From positions 235,463 to 299,462 of the forward strand of contig JAFIGT010000039.1 in NCBI GenBank assembly GCA_017849585.1: 64,000 nt of DNA, given 5' to 3'. The DNA is from Verrucomicrobium sp. Its GTDB lineage: Bacteria; Verrucomicrobiota; Verrucomicrobiia; Methylacidiphilales; UBA1321. Positions within the stretch are counted from its first letter, which is position 1. Each line of letters opens with the position of its first letter. A program made the translations under genes and the position numbers. Positions 45,744-54,653 of this stretch are shown here, one piece after another. A model generated the notes under the pieces. It did not search any database. It was not told where the DNA came from and saw only the letters and a program-made list of their open reading frames with translations.

Positions 45744-47432
45744 ATGATCTTGCTCCCCTCGCTCTCAACCGTGCGTTACGCCCTTCTTGCGCTGGCTATT
45801 GGTATGGTGAGTAACGCCTCAGCGGCTGTGAACCTGATTATTGATAATCAGTCGGGTTCGGAAATTTGGCTGCAGTGGACAGGTACGTCGGTGCTGACGG
45901 GCACGAGTGGCGCGATCAATATTGCGCCGAGTGATTACAACGTGAATGCGGCCGGTTATCAGCTCTCGTCGCTTCAGAGCATCGATACAAACAAGTATCT
46001 CATTAGCAATTACACGCAGGGGGGGGGACGCCTTTGGTTCACGGAGGGGAGCAGCGGTTTTACGTTTCATAACACCGGATACAATCCGGCGCTGGAGACG
46101 TTTACCGATCAGAATTTTACGAAGCGCTACGACAAAATCGAGGCGTTCATCACCGGGTCGACCGATGACAACATGAACATGTCGATGCTCGATGGGTTCA
46201 GCATTCCGTTCCAGGTGGTCGGATATAAGAGCTCGGCCATGGCGACCACGACGCAGACGTTGAGTGGCAGTAACACCAGCCAGATTCTGAGCGCGCTTGG
46301 GGCGATTGCGGCGAATCCCTCGGCTCCAGCCCCGGCGGGTGGGTATCCGGCGGTGACGTCATACAGTCCGTATCTCGTGATCAATAGCAACTCGGTCAAT
46401 AGCACAAGCACGCCGGTGGGTAGCACGGGCAATTTCGTGCGCGTGATTGCGAATGATCAAACGGTGTCTCCTCTGGGAGGCGATCCGGTTGTGGCGGCGA
46501 ACAGTGGTCAGATCCCCGCGAATTATCTCTACAAGGACTATGACAATTACCTCGCCAAGATGGACGGGCGGGCGGGGACGGGCAGCTATAGTGGGGTCGC
46601 GGCCTATGTGGGAACGACCTCGATCAGCGGACAATTTGCCGGATTGAAGGCACCGACTGATGACACCGAGCGTAAGCAGAATTACAATCTCACCGCCACG
46701 TTTAGCGCAACGGAAACGATGTCCATGGTCAGCCGGCTTGGGGTGACGACGACGTATACCGGGGTCGTCACTCTGACGGGTTCCACGACGCTCGTGGAAG
46801 GGCCCAATGCTGGCACGACGCATAATGTGATTATTAAAACACCGTACTCGGAGTTGTTGGCGCCGACGGGTGTCGTGGGTGCCAATGCCGCCTACCGCTA
46901 CAGCTATGATGGTGGGGTGACGTGGCATGATACCGGTTTGGCCGGACCGCAGGATAACGTTTTCACCTGGCTGAATGGCGATCTGCTGGCGGGGATGAAC
47001 GTCGGTACGATTGGTAGCGACAGGCTTTTTAGCGGCACGATCAACGGGCACGTCTATACGAACGTCAAAGTTGGTGAAATCGCCAGCCAGGATATGTTTT
47101 ACTTGGGGCAGGCTTTGAAGCAACTGAATGGTGGCGACAGCGTCTACGACTATTACTTTAGTTATCTTCAGAATTCGCCTGATTTCTATAATGCCTATGC
47201 GGCGGCGCTCTATGAGTTGACCGATGCGTATGGCTTTGCCTACAGCGACCGGGTTCAGGGCGGACAGGTGTCGGTCAGTTGGGATGCCACACAGGCTGAT
47301 GCCATCGATACGATTGTGATTACGATTTTGCCGGATGTGGTGCCGGAGCCGGGGACGATGAGCTTGATTTTGCTGGCAGGTGGAGCTTGGGTGATGAAGC
47401 GCCGCTCGCGCCAACAGAACGTTAGATCGTAG
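45744..47432 (+). CDS. exported PEP-CTERM protein, possibly thaumatin/GH64-like
   Basis: A 562-residue secreted protein. The signal peptide is at 1-28 (ALLALAIGMVSNASA). The C-terminus is VPEPGTMSLILLAGGAWVMKRRSR, a PEP-CTERM sorting signal for exosortase-mediated processing. The body begins NLIIDNQSGSEIWLQWTG. The segment NMNMSMLDGFSIPFQVVGY and a late AYGFAYSDRVQGG resemble the thaumatin/beta-1,3-glucanase (GH64) fold, so a glucan-binding or hydrolysing role is possible but unproven. GTG 45771 is an alternative start giving a shorter signal peptide. It ends 11 bp inside the convergent DUF4126 gene. Confidence 0.85.
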   Translation: MILLPSLSTVRYALLALAIGMVSNASAAVNLIIDNQSGSEIWLQWTGTSVLTGTSGAINIAPSDYNVNAAGYQLSSLQSIDTNKYLISNYTQGGGRLWFTEGSSGFTFHNTGYNPALETFTDQNFTKRYDKIEAFITGSTDDNMNMSMLDGFSIPFQVVGYKSSAMATTTQTLSGSNTSQILSALGAIAANPSAPAPAGGYPAVTSYSPYLVINSNSVNSTSTPVGSTGNFVRVIANDQTVSPLGGDPVVAANSGQIPANYLYKDYDNYLAKMDGRAGTGSYSGVAAYVGTTSISGQFAGLKAPTDDTERKQNYNLTATFSATETMSMVSRLGVTTTYTGVVTLTGSTTLVEGPNAGTTHNVIIKTPYSELLAPTGVVGANAAYRYSYDGGVTWHDTGLAGPQDNVFTWLNGDLLAGMNVGTIGSDRLFSGTINGHVYTNVKVGEIASQDMFYLGQALKQLNGGDSVYDYYFSYLQNSPDFYNAYAAALYELTDAYGFAYSDRVQGGQVSVSWDATQADAIDTIVITILPDVVPEPGTMSLILLAGGAWVMKRRSRQQNVRS

Positions 47433-47985
47433 TGGCGGTCCGTCTCCTCAGACGCAGAAAAACCACGAGGAGCACGGCGAGTACAAGTCCCGCGATCATA
47501 AACGGAAACACGAGAGTCAGGATCGAGACAAGGGCGGAGAGAACGAATTCCCCGAGAGCGAAGAGGGGATTGGCGAGGCCCGCGGTGGTGAGGGTGGAGA
47601 GTCCGCGCAGGAGGACGGTCGAGGTTTGTGTGGCGGCGGCCACTCCGCCCCCGGCGATAATGGCGAGCGACCACTGGAGCCACGGGTTGGTGTCGTTGGT
47701 GAGGACGGCGGCGGTGGCGACGACTCCGGCGATGATGGCCATGGGACTGGCCATTGTGTCGAGCAGGTGATCTACAAACGGAATGAAGTAGGCGAGAATT
47801 TCGCAGGCGGTGGCGGCACCGAGAGCGATCAGCGCCGGGGTGCTGGCGAGCCAGAGGAAGTCGTCATTGAGCGGGACGTAGCCGAGTTTTCCCGCGAGCC
47901 CAAGCGCGAAGAGGGGTAGGAAAACGCGAAACCCGCACGCGGCGCTGAGGCCGATTCCAACACAGATGCTCAGGAGGATGGGCAT
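47422..47985 (-). CDS. DUF4126 family membrane protein
   Basis: A 187-residue polytopic protein, about five hydrophobic helices, with the family start GIGLSAACGFRVFLPLFALG and a basic C-terminus (RLRRRTATTI). DUF4126 has no assigned function. Its stop overlaps the end of the convergent PEP-CTERM gene by 11 bp. It would be an inner-membrane protein. Confidence 0.88.
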   Translation of the reverse strand: MPILLSICVGIGLSAACGFRVFLPLFALGLAGKLGYVPLNDDFLWLASTPALIALGAATACEILAYFIPFVDHLLDTMASPMAIIAGVVATAAVLTNDTNPWLQWSLAIIAGGGVAAATQTSTVLLRGLSTLTTAGLANPLFALGEFVLSALVSILTLVFPFMIAGLVLAVLLVVFLRLRRRTATTI

Positions 47986-48082
47986 GGGAGAGTGTCGCCC
48001 ATTTTTGGCTTTTTTCCAGCGCCGATTATCCCGCCTTGGCCCGATTCTCCGGTGAAGAATGTGGAGCGATGTTCGGAGCTGA

Positions 48083-48715
48083 TTAGCCGTCTGCCATTTT
48101 GCGTCGGGCAGATCGATGCGCGGCGAGGCCCAGCATTCCCAATCCGACTAAAAGCATCGTGCTGGGTTCGGGAACAACGGAGACGCTGATGAGGGTGACA
48201 TTCACGTTCGGATGGTCTTTGTCGCCGGGCGGGGTGGAGCCGAAGGACATGCTTCGAATCGTGGCCAGCTCTCCGGGAATGACTTCCCCGGTGTAGTCCA
48301 ACACATAGCTGCGATAGTCATTGCCCAGATCCATGTAGTCCGACCAGTTGCAGCTGTATCCAACCATGGTGCCGCTATCGGTCCCCGTGGTTTCGACGTA
48401 GTCGCGGAACGTGATGTCCATGGTTCCGGTGGTGGGCGTGCCGGCGTTGGCCAGCGCTAGGACGCTGATTTTCATCGGCCGCTGATCGACCACGAAAGGT
48501 GTCACCAAATTTCCCTCAAAGAGGTAGACGGAGCCCACCCACGAAGGGGAACTGATGGCGAGCATGGTTGTCTCGGTTTGGGTGATCGTCGAATAATCGA
48601 CCGTGCCGATCGGGGTGACTCCATCGGAGCCGAAGCTGGTAATGAGTTGCGCCTGGGTTTGATTCCAGCCGGTGAGTGTGAGGACGAGCGCGATAACGCT
48701 GAGTAATTTTTTCAT
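48083..48715 (-). CDS. exported PEP-CTERM protein
   Basis: A 210-residue protein with a signal peptide (MKKLLSVIALVLTLTGWNQTQAQ) and the C-terminal PEP-CTERM signal VPEPSTMLLVGLGMLGLA followed by a basic cluster (RSARRK). The middle is a beta-rich domain without recognised enzymatic motifs. Such proteins are sorted by an exosortase to the outside, often with matrix polysaccharide. No exosortase gene (epsH-like) is in the window. A hairpin and MITE-like element lie upstream. Confidence 0.85.
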   Translation of the reverse strand: MKKLLSVIALVLTLTGWNQTQAQLITSFGSDGVTPIGTVDYSTITQTETTMLAISSPSWVGSVYLFEGNLVTPFVVDQRPMKISVLALANAGTPTTGTMDITFRDYVETTGTDSGTMVGYSCNWSDYMDLGNDYRSYVLDYTGEVIPGELATIRSMSFGSTPPGDKDHPNVNVTLISVSVVPEPSTMLLVGLGMLGLAAHRSARRKMADG

Positions 48716-48849
48716 GTGTTTTCCCTTCCCGATTTCCCCGTCGTGGGGCTACCCCGCTACCCCTCAGACAACAACATGATGAGTAAGGTTTTGGTACAGG
48801 GGTAATTTAGCGATTTTGAAGTGGGGCTTCAACGCGCTTTCGGACCGGG

Positions 48850-48869
48850 GCGCACGTTAATACGTGCGC
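48850..48869. terminator. perfect hairpin between gene 49165 and gene 48083
   Basis: GCGCACGT / ACGTGCGC has a TAAT loop. There is no T-run on either side, so its action as a terminator is doubtful; a protein-binding palindrome is the alternative. The MITE-like element lies between it and the stop of the hydrolase gene. Confidence 0.35.
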
Positions 48870-48892
48870 TAATGAGGGTATTATCGAGTTTA

Positions 48893-49164
48893 GAGCCTGT
48901 CTACGATCTTTTCTGGGTGGGGCTGAGATTGGGAGGCGGGAGAGGGCGAGGCGCCAGCGACGAGTGTATGGAGTCATACTCGAGGAGCGTAGCAACGAAG
49001 CCAGCGACCGCCTCACGGCTCAGTCCGATGGATTGCCGATCTTTTGCCCACCGGCGGCGTTGTCGCCAAGGGCCAAGATCGCTGCGGATATTGGCCCTCG
49101 GCTCCGCCTTGCCCAGTGTCAAAATCTCTGGCAACCCCACCCAGAAAAGATCGTAGACAGGCTC
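48893..49164. mobile_element. MITE-like element with 31-bp terminal inverted repeats
   Basis: A 272-bp element starting GAGCCTGTCTACG and ending in its reverse complement. The 31-bp terminal repeats are identical. It is flanked by TTA on both sides (48890-48892 and 49165-49167), a 3-bp target duplication. No transposase ORF is inside. GAGCCTGT ends with 3-bp TNA duplications resemble IS5-family (IS427/IS1031-type) termini, so an IS5-family transposase elsewhere is the likely mobiliser. The right TTA is also the stop codon of the adjacent gene. Confidence 0.8.
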
Positions 49165-51663
49165 TTAGGGCGTGACGACCCGCAAGCGGAGGAATCGCTG
49201 CGTGGTGGCCGAGGTGGCGGTGCTGTCGCGCACGGTGATGGTGCGGAGATTGCGGCTGACGGTGTTGCTGATTTCGACGAGTCCGGAGGTGGTCCAAGTG
49301 CCGAGATCGGTGGAGGCTTCGACCACGTAGGTGAGGTCGGTCGGGGCGGGCTCGGGCCGGGTGTAGGTGTAGGTGAGGTAGGTGGAACCGGCGTTGGTGG
49401 TGGTGCCGTAGCTTTGGCGGCTTTCGAGCGTGGCGGCGTCGGGCAGGAGGGCGAGGGCGTACTCGATGAGGTTGGGGATGCCGTTGTGATTGGTGTCGGC
49501 GGTGGGGAGAGTGTTGGAGGCGAGTCCGCTGGATTGCAGCCAGAGGGCAAAGGTGGGCGGCAGGACGAGTGACTGGTTGATCATCAATTCTGTCTGCGCG
49601 AGCAGGCGGGGACTGAAGCGGACTTCGTCGATGAGGCCGTCCCAATAGGTGTTGTAGTTGCCGCTGCCGAGGGTGAAGTTCTGCGCGGAATTCCAGAGGG
49701 CGGTCTTGGTGTGGGTGCGTTGCACCTTGATGAGCGGTCCCTTGTTGGTGAGATCCTTGAGGTAGAAGGTGAGGCCGTTCGCGCTGGTGTCGGCGGGGTT
49801 GAAGACCATGGCGATGTAGTAGTCGACGCCGACGGTGAGCTGCAGGTCGGAGTCGATGGTTTCGGCGGTGGTGCTCTTGCCGTCGTCGGCGAATTGCAGG
49901 AGGACGTTGCGCGCGCCGCGGCCGGACGTTTCGGAAGTGACAATCAGGGCCCAGCTCATGTCGGTGCTGTGATAGCCGCCATGGCAGGCGATGGCGCGGG
50001 CGGTGCCGCCGCTGTCGGTGGAGTTGAGGTTGACGAAGGCCTCGAAGGTGAACGCGCCATTGGCGCCTTTCGAGAAGTAGGCGTTATCGAGGCCGGTGAT
50101 GTATTGGCTCTTCGTTACGTCGAACTTCATCGCGCTGTCGTTGTCGCCATAGGGCCAGTCAAAGCTGGGGAAGGCGGAGCCGGGACCCGTGGTAGGTTTT
50201 GCTACGCGAATGGGGCGCTTGTTGGTGTCGGAGGATTCGGAGAGCGTGAGGTTGTCGTAGATGTCGGTGGTGAGATGCGGGATGGCCTCGAAGCGCCAGT
50301 GGGCGGTATTGGTTTCCCGCACGGGCGCCGATACGACGGTGCGGAAGGCCGCGGTGCTGTTGCCCGCGGAATCGGTGGCAATGACGGTAAGGCTGTGGAT
50401 GCCGACCGTGTCGAGCGTATAGGGGAGAGTCCAGCCGTTGGTGCCGGGAGCCACCTGTGTGGCGAGGAGCTTGGCACCGTCGTAATATTGCATGGCGATG
50501 ATCGAGCGGACATCGTCAAATTCGCGCGGGTCAATTGTAATGGTGATGGTCGAGCCGACGGGCCACGTGGCCATTTGCGGGATGTCGGTTTGGTTCGGTA
50601 CGGAGGCAAGCGGCGCGGCGTCGCCGACAATGGCGAGCGGCCCCTGCAGGGGGATGACGGTGCGGGTTTTGATGCCATCGAAGCTGTTGAAAGCTTGGTA
50701 GACGCGCGCCAGGGTTTCGTTCGGCAGCCACGAGGCGAGCCCTTTGTTGCCACTGTATTGAGTGTACGGGGCGATGGAGCAGAAAGAGCTGCGGTCTGCG
50801 CCGGTAGTGCTGGTGGCGAAGGCCTGTTGTCCCAGCCAGCCGCTGCTCAACGGAATGGAATTGAGCGCGATGGGATTGCCCGCGGTGATGGCGGGGATGG
50901 TATTCGCCGGATAGCGCAGGGCGATGGATTCGGCGGCCCAGCTCCAGCTCAACGCCCAGGTTTGGTTGCTCGTAAAGGTGTCGTGTCCGGCCTCCCAGTC
51001 GACGGCCCATGCGGCGCGACCGTCGGTGGTGGCGGAGCGCCAGTAGTCGTAATAGGGGCGCAAGCTCGGAGGATTGGTGATTCCATTGGTATCGATGGAG
51101 CCGGGAATGACGAGCGTGTGGACGTTCAATTGCGCGCCGCTGGCTGAGGTGGAAAAGGAGTTGGCTCCGCGCTGCGCCGCGATGGCAATGACGCGATCGG
51201 GGAGATAGTAAGCCCACTTGGTGGAGCTGAATCCACCCAGGGAAGTCCCCATGCTGATGATGGGAACGTTGACCAGTTCGGGGTGGCCGCTCGCGGTGGC
51301 GGCAACGGAGAGGATGTTGTTGAGGGTGAAGGAGGCATTGCTGGAGCTGGAACCAATGGCGGTGTAGCCGTATGTGTCGGCACCGATCAGGGCGAAGCCC
51401 AGCGAACGCACGGCGTCCTGCCAGATGGGATCCTTCGCCCGGAAACGCCAGTCGCCGCTGGAGCCGGGGTAGAGAAGTACCACGCCCTTGATGCGGGGCG
51501 TTTCCGAGGCTGGCGGAACATAAAGGGTATAGGAGGAGGTGAGGGTGCCGCTATATGTCGCGCTGAACTCGCGAATCTCCGCATGGGCGAGTGGGAGTGA
51601 AAGCAGGGTCAGCCAGAGCCATGCGAGATATCGAAAATGGGGGAGTGAGTGGCAGTGCTTCAT
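49165..51663 (-). CDS. exported alpha/beta-hydrolase with LamG-like and C-terminal domains
   Basis: An 832-residue secreted protein. The signal peptide is about 1-28 (cleavage after AHA). Residues about 40-330 form an alpha/beta-hydrolase with the nucleophile elbow ISMGTSLGGFSS (Ser in GTSLGG). A beta-rich linker region (about 370-440) is followed by a LamG/concanavalin-like module (about 455-690; SQYITGLDNAYFSKGANGAFTF region and WDGLIDEVRFSPR). The C-terminal region includes THNGIPNLIEYAL-type segments and ends RFLRLRVV. This is an esterase/peptidase-like enzyme with a glycan-binding module. The stop codon coincides with the TSD of the MITE-like element, and its C-terminus looks natural, not truncated. 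Confidence 0.85.
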   Translation of the reverse strand: MKHCHSLPHFRYLAWLWLTLLSLPLAHAEIREFSATYSGTLTSSYTLYVPPASETPRIKGVVLLYPGSSGDWRFRAKDPIWQDAVRSLGFALIGADTYGYTAIGSSSSNASFTLNNILSVAATASGHPELVNVPIISMGTSLGGFSSTKWAYYLPDRVIAIAAQRGANSFSTSASGAQLNVHTLVIPGSIDTNGITNPPSLRPYYDYWRSATTDGRAAWAVDWEAGHDTFTSNQTWALSWSWAAESIALRYPANTIPAITAGNPIALNSIPLSSGWLGQQAFATSTTGADRSSFCSIAPYTQYSGNKGLASWLPNETLARVYQAFNSFDGIKTRTVIPLQGPLAIVGDAAPLASVPNQTDIPQMATWPVGSTITITIDPREFDDVRSIIAMQYYDGAKLLATQVAPGTNGWTLPYTLDTVGIHSLTVIATDSAGNSTAAFRTVVSAPVRETNTAHWRFEAIPHLTTDIYDNLTLSESSDTNKRPIRVAKPTTGPGSAFPSFDWPYGDNDSAMKFDVTKSQYITGLDNAYFSKGANGAFTFEAFVNLNSTDSGGTARAIACHGGYHSTDMSWALIVTSETSGRGARNVLLQFADDGKSTTAETIDSDLQLTVGVDYYIAMVFNPADTSANGLTFYLKDLTNKGPLIKVQRTHTKTALWNSAQNFTLGSGNYNTYWDGLIDEVRFSPRLLAQTELMINQSLVLPPTFALWLQSSGLASNTLPTADTNHNGIPNLIEYALALLPDAATLESRQSYGTTTNAGSTYLTYTYTRPEPAPTDLTYVVEASTDLGTWTTSGLVEISNTVSRNLRTITVRDSTATSATTQRFLRLRVVTP

Positions 51664-51959
51664 GGTGTGATTATTTCATTGGTGACGATTTGGGGTAAAC
51701 GCCAAAGCCTTGTGGGGATTTGAATTGTGTGATCATTGATCCGGATTTCTCGTGAATAACGTAAGGGCCGGACTTCGAAGCGGTGTTTCACTCTTGAGAT
51801 TAGGTGGTACCGCGCGGGGTCCACAAGGAGCGGGGATTTAAATCAATTAAACAGGGGCCGGGGTGCTGCATTTTTAACTCAGGATTTAACGCCAACGCGC
51901 CGTTGATCGTGGGGTGTACCTATGCGTCGATGTGACTTCATTGATTACCCCGGAGCTCT
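51664..51959. other. intergenic stretch between divergent genes
   Basis: About 300 bp between the hydrolase and FkbM-like genes. No repeat, hairpin or ORF is recognised; it must contain promoters for both genes. Confidence 0.5.
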
Positions 51960-52967
51960 ATGGCAGATGACCTGATGGCGAAATTGCAGGAAGTGACTGG
52001 CAAGCTGGATGCCTTGACGCAGTCGATGATGCAGATCCAGGGCGTGCTCAAGGAGGTGCTGACGGTGGACAAGATGAACAATCAGGTCACCGTCCAGAGT
52101 GCCAATTACGTCTGCAAGGCCGTGGGGGAAATGCTGGGGGTCTCGCGCTACATGCTTGTCTCGGCCAATGTGCAGAACGGCGTCGCGGTGACGCGGCCCG
52201 AGGAAGTGCGGCGGTTCAATGAATTGATGGGCCTGATCTGGCCGCAAAGCGCGACCGGCTTTCCCAAGGTGCGGCTCGGTGATCGCGGAGACGGCGGTTA
52301 TGTGTTGCTGCAGGATTTTGACAACATCGAAACGGTCTACTCGCTTGGCATCTGCGATAATGTGTCCTTCGATGTCGACTTGGTGCGGCACGCGCCAAAT
52401 GTGCAGGCGATCTGGCAGTATGATGACAGCGTGGACAAGCCGCCGGTTGATAATCCGAAATTCCGGTTTACCCGCAAGCGGATCAATGGCATCGCTGATC
52501 TGGGGCGATTGGCTCCGAATAGTTTGTTGAAAATTGATATCGAGGGCAGCGAATGGGATTTTTTCATGTCATGCAGTGACGAAGATCTGAACCATTTCCG
52601 GCAGATCAGTTGTGAGTTCCACGACTTCAACTTTTTCCGCGATGAAGGCTGGACGGCGCGGGCCAAGGCCGTGCTGGAGAAGCTGCACCGCACGCATCAA
52701 TCGATTCATTTGCACGGGAATAACATTGTGCCGCCCGTGTGGACGGGGGATCGCTTCTCGCCCTCGGTGCTGGAAGTGACGATGGCGCGTCGGACGGATT
52801 ACGCGTTCGTGCCGAATCAGGAGAGTATTCCCGGCCCGATCGATTGTCCGTGTTCGATCATGCTCCCCGAGGTGAAGGTGGAGCTGTCGGGCACAGGCTT
52901 GAAGCCCGGCCCGAATGTCCTGCCGTTCTCGCCGTCGCAAAGTGAACGGTTCAAGATCGATCTCTAG
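51960..52967 (+). CDS. FkbM-like methyltransferase-domain protein with N-terminal coiled coil
   Basis: A 335-residue protein. Residues about 1-45 form an amphipathic helix likely to be a coiled coil. Residues about 85-260 are methyltransferase-like: a FkbM-type entry (KVRLGDRGDGGYVLLQDF), a strand and loop (YSLGICDNVSFDVDLV) and SLLKIDIEGSEWDFF, where FkbM enzymes have the conserved D-x-E-G. GGAG lies 6 nt before the ATG. FkbM proteins methylate sugars or antibiotics in glycan and glycolipid synthesis; the actual substrate is unknown. A glycine/proline-rich tail ends the protein. It is convergent with the next gene (3 bp apart). Confidence 0.8.
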   Translation: MADDLMAKLQEVTGKLDALTQSMMQIQGVLKEVLTVDKMNNQVTVQSANYVCKAVGEMLGVSRYMLVSANVQNGVAVTRPEEVRRFNELMGLIWPQSATGFPKVRLGDRGDGGYVLLQDFDNIETVYSLGICDNVSFDVDLVRHAPNVQAIWQYDDSVDKPPVDNPKFRFTRKRINGIADLGRLAPNSLLKIDIEGSEWDFFMSCSDEDLNHFRQISCEFHDFNFFRDEGWTARAKAVLEKLHRTHQSIHLHGNNIVPPVWTGDRFSPSVLEVTMARRTDYAFVPNQESIPGPIDCPCSIMLPEVKVELSGTGLKPGPNVLPFSPSQSERFKIDL

Positions 52968-52970
52968 AGC

Positions 52971-54314
52971 TCATTCCTGCGCGCGCCAGTAGGCGTTTTC
53001 GGCAGTGAAAAAGGTGACGGTGTAGAGCTTGCTCCAGTCGAAGTGGGCCATGGCTTCAGCGAATTCTGCGCGGATGGAATCGATGAGCGTGGTGTCCTTT
53101 GAGAGGAAAATGACCCACGCCGCGTAGAAGGAATCGCGCATGTGGTTGTTCTCGTAGATGCGGCGCGGCGAGAGTTTCTTCCACGGGGTCCACTGGTTGC
53201 TGCCGACTTGGAACGCTTCCTTGATCGTGGTCTGCGGTTTCCAGCCGGAGGCGGGTTCGCTGAGGCTGCGCCAGTCGATGTTGAAGGTGAGCTTGCCCGC
53301 CTCGGCTTCGTTGTATTGCTTCCAGAGTTTGAAATGGGGCAGCGCGTTGGCGGCGTTGCGCTTGAGTCCCTCGGCAAATTGCGCGCGCACGGCGGGATCT
53401 TCGTCGAGTTCCGACAGGGCGCGCAGCGCGGCCTGCGAGGAGGCGGAGGTCCAGATGGGTGGATGCAGCGGGTAGTTAGGATTCTCTCCCGGCGCGACGT
53501 AGTGGGAACCGGCGGCGCAGAGTTCGATGCGGGTGAGTTTATCCGGCCCGCGTTTTTCGATTTTCTTCTGGTTGTAGAGATCGAGCCATTTTTTGTTGCG
53601 GGTGACCTCGTAGGTGGCGCGTATGACGAAGAGGAGCCGGGCGTTGGCGTCGCAATGCGCGCCGTCCCATGAGCCGAACTTGCCGAAGCCGGGCGCTTCG
53701 CAGAGGAAACCCCACTGATTTTCCTCGAAGCCGAGAGCGATCTTTTCCACGAGGGCGGAGAGTCGCTGGCGTTCGGCGTCATCGGGAATGCCGCTGGTGA
53801 GGTAGCTCCACATGCCGTAGAACCACGGGTAGCTCTGGTCATCGGAGCTGGCTCCGTAATGGCTGACGCCGTCGGTGGCGAAACCGCGCGCGAGGAAGCC
53901 GGGGACCTTGCCGACGGAACCGAGTTTCTCCAGACCGCCCGCGAGTCGGCGCGCCTGCGCGGCGATTTCAGGTTCGCGCTTGAGCCGCCAGCGGGTGCAG
54001 AGGGCATCCATGTAGGAGCCACCAAACATGCTGCCGTTTTCAATCGGCGTCCACCAGCCAAGCGCATTCGGCTTATTGTCCCGGCAATCTTCCGGCGTGG
54101 GCAAAATCACTTTACCCGCGTAGTCGGTGTAATCGAAGAGAGTGCCATCCTCCGCGACGAAGCGCCGCCAGATTTCGCGGTGCGCTTTCTCCGCGCTTTC
54201 GTCCGCCGCGGAACCGGAACCGCCCGCCGCGCGCAGCCAATCGGGAGCCAACGCGCCGAGCAAGCCGCCCGCGCCCAAAAACAGAATCTGACGACGTGTA
54301 AAGTGAGGCATCAT
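52971..54314 (-). CDS. Tat-exported (alpha/alpha)6-barrel-like protein of unknown function
   Basis: A 447-residue protein with a Tat signal (TRRQILFLGAGGLLGA after a short N-region). The rest is helical and rich in Trp/Tyr (YPWFYGMWSYLTSG, SWDGAHCDANARLLFVIRATYE, NNHMRDSFYAAWVIFL), resembling (alpha/alpha)6-barrel glycoside hydrolases or lyases. No catalytic residue pair is obvious. It faces the divergent PEP-CTERM gene at 54654 across a spacer with an operator-like palindrome, so both could share the LacI-type control seen here. Function is a guess. Confidence 0.75.
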   Translation of the reverse strand: MMPHFTRRQILFLGAGGLLGALAPDWLRAAGGSGSAADESAEKAHREIWRRFVAEDGTLFDYTDYAGKVILPTPEDCRDNKPNALGWWTPIENGSMFGGSYMDALCTRWRLKREPEIAAQARRLAGGLEKLGSVGKVPGFLARGFATDGVSHYGASSDDQSYPWFYGMWSYLTSGIPDDAERQRLSALVEKIALGFEENQWGFLCEAPGFGKFGSWDGAHCDANARLLFVIRATYEVTRNKKWLDLYNQKKIEKRGPDKLTRIELCAAGSHYVAPGENPNYPLHPPIWTSASSQAALRALSELDEDPAVRAQFAEGLKRNAANALPHFKLWKQYNEAEAGKLTFNIDWRSLSEPASGWKPQTTIKEAFQVGSNQWTPWKKLSPRRIYENNHMRDSFYAAWVIFLSKDTTLIDSIRAEFAEAMAHFDWSKLYTVTFFTAENAYWRAQE

Positions 54315-54449
54315 AAGAAGTGGGAAACCTTTGCTGTGGATTGAGGCTGCCTGCTCTCGCCCGGAGTTTCGAGTCGGAAGGAAGCGATTGCCTGCGATGC
54401 ACTGTAACGCGGAAAGCGGGGTCGCGTCAACGCCGAATATGCGCTGTTT

Positions 54450-54462
54450 CGTAACTGTTTCA
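54450..54462. promoter_or_regulatory. candidate LacI-family operator (half-conserved)
   Basis: CGTAACTGTTTCA shares the right half GTTTCA and the central AACTG with the TGAAACNGTTTCA sites at 57227 and 57367. The left half is poor. It lies in the spacer between divergent genes 52971 and 54654. Confidence 0.4.
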
Positions 54463-54571
54463 AAAATAATCTCGTAACGGCTCCTTTGAATTTTTACCTC
54501 GTAAATAAGAGTAAATAGGGGTTTTTATTCGTAGTCTAAGCGATGCTTTTTAGATTTTTATTGAAAAAAAC

Positions 54572-54584
54572 TGAAACAGTTTAT
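54572..54584. promoter_or_regulatory. candidate LacI-family operator upstream of a PEP-CTERM gene
   Basis: TGAAACAGTTTAT agrees with the palindrome TGAAACNGTTTCA in all but the last two bases. It lies 70 bp upstream of the PEP-CTERM start and 258 bp from the divergent gene's start. Confidence 0.55.
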
Positions 54585-54653
54585 ATAGTCCGCCTGTCGA
54601 TAGTGGTATTCGCACTGAAACGAGCAACCCAATCCACGCGGAGAAAGATTAAC

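Noticed and set aside
49711..51147. 478-residue plus-strand frame across the hydrolase gene
   Set aside because: Antisense shadow; Gly/Val-rich and featureless.
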